A DNA stretch of 64,000 nt, from contig NZ_WMEU01000009.1 of assembly GCF_009856295.1 (NCBI RefSeq), positions 1 through 64,000 of the forward strand, read 5' to 3'. Shown here piece after piece: positions 58,061 through 64,000 of the stretch (within the stretch, counting starts at the first letter, position 1; every line of letters begins with the position of its first letter). Made by a program: the position numbers and the translations under genes. The stretch comes from Pontibacillus yanchengensis. Lineage in GTDB: Bacteria; Bacillota; Bacilli; Bacillales; BH030062. The notes under the pieces are model-generated. The model searched no databases. It was not told the DNA's origin and saw only the letters and a list, made by a program, of their open reading frames with translations.

Positions 58061-59149
58061 TTGTGGTTTAATGAAGGGTTGCTTTTAGTGATGTGTTTAT
58101 TTATGGTGGTTGGTGCTGTGGATCATTATGTCTTACATAATCGATTGTCACTAGGGGAGCATTTTCATGAAGCTTTTATGATGATGGGGCCGTTAGCATT
58201 AGCGATGATAGGGATAATTTCCCTTGCTCCTGTGTTATCTGAATTTCTAGCTCCTGTGGTTGTGCCCATTTTTGAGTGGGTTGGAGCGGATCCTTCGATG
58301 TTTGCTTCTATGATTCTCGCGATCGATATGGGGGCTTACCCGCTATCGAATTCACTAGCATCATCGGAGGATGCTGCTATTTTTTCATGGGCTTTCCTTG
58401 GGACGATGTTAGGTCCGACATTGGTTTTTACCATTCCAGTGGCGTTATCCGTTGTTCAACAAGAGGATCGACCATTTTTTGCGAAAGGCATACTAATAGG
58501 TGTGATGACGATTCCGGTTGGTATTCTCATAGGAGGAACTGTAGCGGGATATGAATGGTTGTGGATGCTTAAAAACTTAATTCCTACCTTTATTCTTTCG
58601 TTTTTTATAGCAATTGGTTTGTTGTTTTTTACAAATGCGACGATTCGCTTTTTCTCTATCTTTGGAAAGGGGATTGAGTACGTCGTTATTTTTGGATTGA
58701 TCACAATTACGATCCAGACGCTTACGGATATTGAAATTCTCCAGGAGATGGCACCTCTAAGTGAAGGGGCCATTATTGTTGCGAAAATTACAGTCACGCT
58801 TGCAGGCGCTTATCCGCTAGTAGCTTTTATTAATCAAAAAGCGCAAAGACGTTTTGCAAGATGGGGGCAAAAAGCAGGATTAAACGCTGCATCTATGACA
58901 GGCTTGATTGCCTCCCTTGCTCATGCTATACCAATGTTAGGAACGATGAAGGATATGGACGAGAGAGGCAAAGTGATGAATGCAGCATTTGCTGTGAGTG
59001 GAGCGTTTGTTGCAGGTAGCCACCTTGCTTTTGTCGCTGGAGTGGATAAGACGATGATTTTGCCTGTCATTATAGGTAAGCTAACTGCTGGAGGATTGGC
59101 TGTTATAATAGCTTTATTGTTAACGAGGAATTTGAAATATACTGATTAA
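58061..59149 (+). CDS. Second EutH-family transporter
   Basis: A 362-residue polytopic membrane protein homologous to EutH at 28307: GADPSMFASMILAIDMGAYP, GAYPLVAFINQKA, AGSHLAFVAGVDKTMILPVI and GKLTAGGLAV align with the corresponding EutH segments. It lacks the acidic C-terminal tail and is ~70 residues shorter. Start TTG 58061 with GGAGGG seven bases before. It lies far from the eut locus beside codAB, without an antiterminator leader, so it may carry another small amine or act constitutively. Confidence 0.85.
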   Translation: MWFNEGLLLVMCLFMVVGAVDHYVLHNRLSLGEHFHEAFMMMGPLALAMIGIISLAPVLSEFLAPVVVPIFEWVGADPSMFASMILAIDMGAYPLSNSLASSEDAAIFSWAFLGTMLGPTLVFTIPVALSVVQQEDRPFFAKGILIGVMTIPVGILIGGTVAGYEWLWMLKNLIPTFILSFFIAIGLLFFTNATIRFFSIFGKGIEYVVIFGLITITIQTLTDIEILQEMAPLSEGAIIVAKITVTLAGAYPLVAFINQKAQRRFARWGQKAGLNAASMTGLIASLAHAIPMLGTMKDMDERGKVMNAAFAVSGAFVAGSHLAFVAGVDKTMILPVIIGKLTAGGLAVIIALLLTRNLKYTD

Positions 59150-59151
59150 AA

Positions 59152-59180
59152 AAGAAGCGCTAGACTGCGCTTCTTTTTAT
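59152..59180 (+). terminator. Terminator after the second EutH-like gene
   Basis: AAGAAGCGC-TAGACT-GCGCTTCTT followed by TTTATTTT. Confidence 0.85.
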
Positions 59181-59210
59181 TTTAAGAAAGTATAACATTT
59201 GGAGCTTACA

Positions 59211-59434
59211 TGTCTAGCTCCAGTGCACACCGACTAGCAAACTTCATGCCCCTTCTTATGATAAGTGAACATCGAATCGCTAACGCTTCTCGTGTTTTCT
59301 TTCCGCCTACATGACGTAGGTTGGTTCGATGTTGCTGCGTGCAGGGGTTTAATCGAACCTCCAATCATTTCAGAAACTCTTCTAAATCACTGTTGGCTTG
59401 TTTATACGCCGCTAAGCGGGCGCATGCGCTTTTC
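59211..59434 (+). repeat. Family-A intergenic repeat, long copy
   Basis: Begins TGTCTAGCTCCAGTGCACAC and ends AAGCGGGCGCATGCGCTTTT. In this copy one internal block is in the opposite sense (GACGTAGGTTGGTTCGATGT), as if the inner arm had been inverted. Confidence 0.75.
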
Positions 59435-59439
59435 TTTCT

Positions 59440-60705
59440 TTATTTCCGAAAATCAATATCCTCTTCTTCACTCAAACGAATACTCGTTTCAGCTGGCTTC
59501 GTCTCTGCCAGTACTTCTCCGTGGCGCATGGAATATCGTACGGGGGTTTGACGACGGACAGCATCGAATTCATCTTCGGCATGGAGGAGGACGAAGTTGG
59601 CAGGTTTACCTTCTTCGATGCCATATTCGTCTTCGATGTTCATAGCTTTGGCGCTATTGATGGTTATTAGATCAATGGATTTCACAATGTCATCGTAGCC
59701 CATGAGATGTGTGGCATGAATGCCCATTTGCAGGACTTGTAGCATATTGCCTGTGCCGAGTGGATACCATGGGTCGAATACGTCATCATGGCCAAATGCC
59801 ACATTTAATCCATCATCAAGCATTTCTTTTACGCGTGTGATGCCTCTTCGTTTTGGATAGGAATCAAAGCGTCCTTGTAGGTGAATGTTTACAAGGGGGT
59901 TTGCGATAAAGTTGATGTTCGATAGCTTTAGTAAGCGAAAGAGCTTGGATACATACGCATCATTATAAGAGTGCATAGCTGTCGTATGGCTTGCTGTTAC
60001 TTTTTCTCCCATACCAGTGCGGTGTGCTTCCGCTGCGACTACTTCTACAAATCGAGATTGCTCATCATCGATCTCATCGCAATGAATATCAATTAAGCGG
60101 TCGTACTTCTGAGCCAGCTCGAATACCTTTTTCATAGATTCTACGCCATATTCTCTCGTGAATTCAAAGTGAGGAATACCACCAACTACGTCTGCTCCTA
60201 ATTGTAGGGCTTCTTCAAGCAGGGCTTCCCCATTCGGATAAGACAGGATTCCTTCTTGAGGGAAAGCCACGATTTGTAGTGTGACATATGGGGCGAATGC
60301 TTCTTTCACTTCTAGCATGGCTTTCAATGCTGTTAGCTCAGGATCTGTCACATCCACATGAGTACGAACGTGTTGAATTCCTTGAGCAATTTGCCATTTT
60401 AGAGCTTTGGTGGCGCGTTTTTTTACATCTTCATGCGTTAAGGACTCTTTCCGTTCAGACCACCGCTGAATCCCTTCAAATAGTGTTCCACTTTTGTTCC
60501 AATCAGGTTCCCCAGCTGTCAGAATCGTATCTAAGTGAATATGGGGTTCCACAAAAGGAGGAAGGAGAAGTTGACCGTTCGCTTCGATCACATTCTCCTC
60601 ATAGGTAGTGTCCAGTCCTACCCCAATTTCAGAAAAAATCCCGTTCTCAATTTTGATATCCATTAAATCTTCATAGCCTCGTATGTTGGCTCGTTTAATG
60701 ATCAT
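59440..60705 (-). CDS. codA: Cytosine deaminase CodA
   Basis: A 421-residue amidohydrolase that converts cytosine to uracil. Metal ligands and substrate residues appear in FVEPHIHLDTILTAG, HVRTHVDVTDP, IDIHCDEIDDEQSRF, ASHTTAM and NVAFGHDDVFDPWYPLG; the last is typical of CodA. ATG 60705 begins two bases after the codB stop, with GGTGAG upstream, so it is the second gene of a codBA operon for pyrimidine salvage. Confidence 0.93.
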   Translation of the reverse strand: MIIKRANIRGYEDLMDIKIENGIFSEIGVGLDTTYEENVIEANGQLLLPPFVEPHIHLDTILTAGEPDWNKSGTLFEGIQRWSERKESLTHEDVKKRATKALKWQIAQGIQHVRTHVDVTDPELTALKAMLEVKEAFAPYVTLQIVAFPQEGILSYPNGEALLEEALQLGADVVGGIPHFEFTREYGVESMKKVFELAQKYDRLIDIHCDEIDDEQSRFVEVVAAEAHRTGMGEKVTASHTTAMHSYNDAYVSKLFRLLKLSNINFIANPLVNIHLQGRFDSYPKRRGITRVKEMLDDGLNVAFGHDDVFDPWYPLGTGNMLQVLQMGIHATHLMGYDDIVKSIDLITINSAKAMNIEDEYGIEEGKPANFVLLHAEDEFDAVRRQTPVRYSMRHGEVLAETKPAETSIRLSEEEDIDFRK

Positions 60706-60707
60706 GG

Positions 60708-61976
60708 TTAACTACTCACCTTTGTTGGATTGTATTGGGTTGATGGTTTCGTAGATAAGAATTCTCCAGCAAAATGAATGAGTACATATGAAGCTGCTGC
60801 ACCGATAATGGCGTTGAGCGGCGCGATGCCTGGTGCGAATTTTGCTAGAAGAATCGCTATCCCCCAAGCAGAGAGGGCAGACCATCTCACCTTACTATAT
60901 GCTTTCTCTTGTACACCTTTATATTCCTTCCGACGTGCAATGAAATAATCAGCTAGAATGATCGCTCCTACTGGAGGGAGTGTCGATCCTAGAAATGTTA
61001 GGAAGCCGACGAAGTTGTTGTACAACCACATCGCTAGTAATGTCCCAACCACTCCATTGAAAAGGACGACTTTGTTTTTCGTTATTTTCGTAATGTTTGA
61101 AAAGCCTAGAGCTGATGCATAAAGGGCATTATCATTTGTTGTCCAAATGTTTAGTCCGAGAATTAACACTGCTGGGATAATTAACCCTTGTGTGAACATC
61201 ACTTCTGAAATGTCCGCTTTTCCAGTAGCGATTGAGCCAATGGCGCCAAATAAGAACATGAGTGAATTTCCGATAAAGAAAGCTATTACAGTTGTAATAA
61301 GCCCATGGCGCTTTGTTTTTGCAAAGCGGGCAAAGTCTGGAGTTAAGGTACCTCCGCTAATAAAGGAACCGATGCAAATGGTTAGCGCAGCGGCTAGTGT
61401 AATGGAAGAGTCCGGTGTGTAGGACATCAACCCGTTAAGTCCGCCAATACTTTCTGTAGCTTTGAATACGGAAAAACTACCGAGCACGGTAATGGCTGGT
61501 ACTGCGATGAAGCTTAAAATCATGAGTGCCTTCATTCCAAAATACGCTGTAACGGTCATGAGAATCCCGCCAATTGCAATGAGTAAGGTTGTATCGATGC
61601 CAGTTGCCTTTTGAACAGGAAAAGCAAACATGGCCACGCCTACACCGAACCATCCAACTTGTGTAGCGCCTAGTAAAAGAGAAGCGAGATAAGACCCTTT
61701 TTCACCAAAAGCGCGGCGTGCTAACAAGTGAGTAGATAGGCCAGTGTCAGCGGCGATATAGCCGAGTAGCCCAGTGTACAATCCTAGAATTAAGTTACCT
61801 GCCATCACAGTTAGGATGAATTGGGTCATGGTAAGCCCTGCGCCTAGCTCGCCCCCGGACCACATGCTGGCAGAGAAGAAAGTGAATCCTAACATCACCA
61901 TAAACATTTTCCAAAATCCATTGCGGTTTGATTGCGGCACTGCTTGTAACGAAAAATCGCGGTCTACTGTTTTCAT
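60708..61976 (-). CDS. codB: Cytosine permease CodB
   Basis: A 422-residue NCS1-family transporter with about 12 hydrophobic helices. WSGGELGAGLTMTQFILTV, FGEKGSYLASLLLGATQVGW, GTLTPDFARFAKTKRHGL and the C-terminal STLPPVGAIILADYFIARR match CodB. GGAGGT lies seven bases before ATG 61976. Its transcript begins with a PyrR attenuator. Confidence 0.93.
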   Translation of the reverse strand: MKTVDRDFSLQAVPQSNRNGFWKMFMVMLGFTFFSASMWSGGELGAGLTMTQFILTVMAGNLILGLYTGLLGYIAADTGLSTHLLARRAFGEKGSYLASLLLGATQVGWFGVGVAMFAFPVQKATGIDTTLLIAIGGILMTVTAYFGMKALMILSFIAVPAITVLGSFSVFKATESIGGLNGLMSYTPDSSITLAAALTICIGSFISGGTLTPDFARFAKTKRHGLITTVIAFFIGNSLMFLFGAIGSIATGKADISEVMFTQGLIIPAVLILGLNIWTTNDNALYASALGFSNITKITKNKVVLFNGVVGTLLAMWLYNNFVGFLTFLGSTLPPVGAIILADYFIARRKEYKGVQEKAYSKVRWSALSAWGIAILLAKFAPGIAPLNAIIGAAASYVLIHFAGEFLSTKPSTQYNPTKVSS

Positions 61977-62059
61977 GAAGAATACCTCCAGTAATTCAAA
62001 AAGGATTTGAAAAACTGGTACCAGTACGTTGGCAGCGTTCCATCTTCAGTATGCGTGAA

Positions 62060-62100
62060 TAAAAAAGGCTTCTTGTCAGTCGTTCCTGACAAGAAGCCTC
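62060..62100 (-). terminator. Attenuator terminator of codBA
   Basis: On the minus strand AGGCTTCTTGTCAG-GAACGA-CTGACAAGAAGCCT (14-bp perfect stem) is followed by TTTTTTATT, about 85 bases before codB. It is the terminator arm of the PyrR-controlled leader. Confidence 0.9.
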
Positions 62101-62172
62101 CACGTATGCATATAAGAAGATAGACGAGCGTCACGCATCTACGTCTATATTGATATACATCTATTCCGACTT

Positions 62173-62206
62173 ACCTTGTCAGCCTCACGGGACTGCATTT
62201 AAAGGT
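62173..62206 (-). promoter_or_regulatory. PyrR-binding anti-antiterminator loop of codBA
   Basis: On the minus strand ACCTT and AAGGT close a stem enclosing GCAGTCCCGTGAGGCTGAC, which matches the PyrR binding-loop pattern AGTCCNGNGAGGCT. PyrR with UMP bound here should favour the downstream terminator and cut codBA expression when pyrimidines are plentiful. Confidence 0.85.
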
Positions 62207-62227
62207 ACCAGTATTCAGTTATTGGTA

Positions 62228-62256
62228 TTATTACAGACATCCCACGCATGTGTCAA
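62228..62256 (-). promoter_or_regulatory. Sigma-A promoter of codBA
   Basis: On the minus strand TTGACA (62256-62251), 17-base spacer, TAATAA (62233-62228). It puts the transcript start about 245 bases before codB and ~15 bases before the PyrR loop. Confidence 0.75.
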
Positions 62257-62258
62257 GG

Positions 62259-62374
62259 TGTGACGAGGGGACAGGTCCCTCATCTCAGTTCACCTTTCTG
62301 GGGTGAGACGAGGGGACAGGTTCATCGTCCCAATTCACACTTCTGGCGTGAGACGAGGAACCTGTCCCTCCGAC
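62259..62374. repeat. Family-B repeat, tandem copy 7
   Basis: Three half-to-full units in a row: GACGAGGGGACAGGTCCCTC, GAGACGAGGGGACAGGTTCATCGTC and GAGACGAGGAACCTGTCCCTCC, spaced by TTCACCTTTCTGGGGTG and TTCACACTTCTGGCGTG. The only tandem cluster in the window. Confidence 0.8.
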
Positions 62375-62427
62375 CTACTTTTTTGTTTCTGGAATAGGAA
62401 ATATAATGAAAGAAAGGGGTGTAGCAG

Positions 62428-63189
62428 ATGTGTTTATCAAGGCTGGAAAATGAAGTGACAGAAATTGTTTCAAAACTAGATGGGAATGCAAGTGTCGTGA
62501 TTCAAACGATAAATGGAACGATAGCTATGAATGAAAAGGAAGTAATGCCGGCTGCAAGTGTGATTAAAATCCCGATTATGATGGAAGCATTTCGACAGGC
62601 AAAAACAAGAGGGGTTGATCTTTCAGCCACCGTAACTATTCCACAGCATAATAAAGTTGGCGGAGCGGGGGTGCTACAATTTTTATCTCAGGAGGCGTTT
62701 CCCCTGCACGATTTAGTAACGATGATGATTATCGTTTCAGATAATGTAGCTTCAAATGCAGTAATAAAGCACATTGGCATAGGAAACGTTAACCATCTGA
62801 TAGAAGAGCTAGGCTGTTCGAACACGAAGTTGAGAAGAGAGTTTATGGATCTTAAGGCTCAAGAACAAGGACTGGATAATACTACAACAGCTGAGGACAT
62901 GGTGAAACTTTTGGAACAACTAACGCTTCAAGATAGAGAAATGGTTGAGATTCTAAAAGGACAGCAACTCACGTCACAATTACCTGCCTATCATACATAT
63001 GAAGATCTTGAAGTTGCGAATAAAACAGGAGAACTGGATGGCGTGAATCATGACGTTGGTATTCTTATAGATTCCCATCAAACGGTGTATGTCGCTGTGT
63101 TATTAAATGATGTAAGGGATACTGTTGAAGGGCAGAGGGCTATTGCAGATATTGGCAATCAGGTTATGCAATATATGAAACTGGGATGA
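62428..63189 (+). CDS. Beta-lactamase-fold serine hydrolase
   Basis: A 253-residue class-A beta-lactamase-like protein. The nucleophile motif is ASVIKIPI (SxxK), the second motif VSDNVAS (SDN) and the third ANKTGELDG (KTG). No signal peptide, so it is cytoplasmic as written, and the omega-loop Glu of true class A enzymes is not clear (EFMDLKAQEQGLDN region). It may be a peptidase or esterase rather than an antibiotic-resistance enzyme. AAAGGGG precedes ATG 62428. Confidence 0.83.
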   Translation: MCLSRLENEVTEIVSKLDGNASVVIQTINGTIAMNEKEVMPAASVIKIPIMMEAFRQAKTRGVDLSATVTIPQHNKVGGAGVLQFLSQEAFPLHDLVTMMIIVSDNVASNAVIKHIGIGNVNHLIEELGCSNTKLRREFMDLKAQEQGLDNTTTAEDMVKLLEQLTLQDREMVEILKGQQLTSQLPAYHTYEDLEVANKTGELDGVNHDVGILIDSHQTVYVAVLLNDVRDTVEGQRAIADIGNQVMQYMKLG

Positions 63190-63244
63190 GGGGACAGGTA
63201 CCCCTATCTCAAACTGAGACGAGGGACCTGTCCCTCCATCTCAC
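63184..63244. repeat. Family-B palindromic repeat, copy 8
   Basis: GGATGAGGGGACAGGTACCC...GAGGGACCTGTCCCTCCATC, overlapping the stop codon region of the hydrolase gene. The rest of the gap to 63409 holds only the upstream region of the MoxR gene. Confidence 0.85.
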
Positions 63245-63409
63245 CCGAATTTTTTGAAAACCTTCACACCAGGTTTCGTTAGAGTTTCCTTGATTTTTCC
63301 TGTGCATCCTATTGCGTTTAAGTAGGCGTTTTGTAGTATAGTTAAATTATACGAATTTTTGAATAACAGGGATTGAAAGTGCACCCAATTTTAGGAGGAA
63401 TCAATTTAC

Positions 63410-64000
63410 ATGTCCCAGCAAGCTTTTCTCTATCATTCGAAAGTACACGATCTTTTTAATAACATCCAAAAAGTGATGATCGGTAAAGAAGAAGTAACGA
63501 CGTTAAGCATTGTCGCGCTATTAGCTCAAGGCCATGTGTTGCTAGAAGATGTGCCGGGTGTGGGGAAAACCATGCTCGTACGAACACTATCGAAATCTGT
63601 TGATTGTGAGTTTACGAGAATACAGTTCACACCTGATCTTCTACCTTCAGATGTAACAGGTGTATCGATTTATAACCCGAAAGAAATGCAATTTGAATTC
63701 CGTCCTGGTCCTATACTTGGAAATATTGTGCTTGCTGATGAGATCAATCGTACAAGTCCAAAGACCCAGTCCTCTCTATTAGAAGGGATGGAAGAAGGAA
63801 ATGTAACTGTAGACGGAAATACGGTAGAGTTAAAACGACCATTTTTCGTTATGGCTACACAAAACCCTATCGAATATGAAGGAACGTATCCACTACCGGA
63901 AGCGCAGCTGGACCGTTTTTTATTAAAATTAAATATGGGGTACCCGACAGCCCAAGAAGAGATGAAGATGCTTGGGATTGTATCTGGGGAACACCCGATT
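63410..64000 (+). CDS. MoxR family AAA+ ATPase (partial, 3' end outside window)
   Basis: The first 196 residues of a MoxR-type ATPase. Walker A LEDVPGVGKTMLVRTL near residues 44-59, FTRIQFTPDLLPSDVTG, Walker B ADEINRTSPKTQSSLLEGMEE and the sensor region FFVMATQNPIEYEGTYPLPEAQLDRF are all present. MoxR proteins are chaperones that usually work with DUF58 and transglutaminase genes, expected just beyond the window. TAGGAGG lies 11 bases before ATG 63410. Confidence 0.92.
   Translation, partial: MSQQAFLYHSKVHDLFNNIQKVMIGKEEVTTLSIVALLAQGHVLLEDVPGVGKTMLVRTLSKSVDCEFTRIQFTPDLLPSDVTGVSIYNPKEMQFEFRPGPILGNIVLADEINRTSPKTQSSLLEGMEEGNVTVDGNTVELKRPFFVMATQNPIEYEGTYPLPEAQLDRFLLKLNMGYPTAQEEMKMLGIVSGEHPI

Noticed and set aside
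62428..63189. Antibiotic-resistance beta-lactamase
   Set aside because: SxxK, SDN and KTG are present but there is no signal peptide and no clear omega-loop Glu; a general serine hydrolase is the safer call.

Overview
The window is from a low-GC Gram-positive bacterium of the family Bacillaceae. The left part keeps the Bacillus subtilis order (rRNA operon - tsaE/tsaB/rimI/tsaD - ydiF - moaC - rex - ydiK - ydiL - groESL), with CIRCE/HrcA and PyrR-type control elements. A halotolerant genus such as Pontibacillus or Halobacillus is a guess from protein feel only; no search was run.

Layout. 1-700: tail of an rRNA operon (23S end, 5S, initiator tRNA-Met, tRNA-Asp). 1.1-13.6 kb: housekeeping block (t6A synthesis genes, ABC-F protein, moaC, rex, drug exporter, acetyltransferase, ydiK, ydiL, groES-groEL). 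A dense cluster of DnaA boxes lies between tsaD and ydiF. 13.5-25.9 kb: an accessory array. The 15-base end of groEL (GGCGGCATGATGTRA) recurs five times and delimits four segments, read here as decayed elements inserted in tandem at the groEL 3' end. They carry an alpha/beta hydrolase, a GapN-like dehydrogenase, a VOC protein, a methyltransferase, a glutaredoxin, DegV, a MurE-like ligase with an altered motif, a Met-rich secreted peptide and many gene fragments (integrase, response regulator, DHFR, PPDK, MetE-like).

26.1-42.5 kb: an ethanolamine-utilisation microcompartment locus: kinase/ANTAR regulator (eutW-eutV), eutH, eutS, eutP, eutA, eutBC, eutL, eutE, eutM, pduL-type eutD, a Eut protein of unknown role, eutN, a tailed BMC-H shell protein, a malate dehydrogenase and a second eutBC. 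Three leaders (before eutH, eutA and the second eutB) have the same hairpin with an AAAGGY hexaloop overlapping a terminator, as expected for EutV antitermination. No alcohol dehydrogenase or cobalamin adenosyltransferase is seen; the extra malate dehydrogenase is the oddity.

42.5-64 kb: mixed single genes separated by a hairpin repeat (GGGACAGGT...ACCTGTCCC). Notable units are a sulfide/persulfide operon (SQR, DUF1641, CstB-like), an NreB/NreC-like two-component system next to a truncated cydA, an RlmD-type methyltransferase, class I aldolase, a diguanylate cyclase, a second EutH-family transporter, a codBA operon behind a PyrR attenuator, a beta-lactamase-fold hydrolase and the start of a MoxR ATPase. 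Similar GGGG/CCCC palindromes lie upstream of both SQR and cydA, suggesting one regulon.
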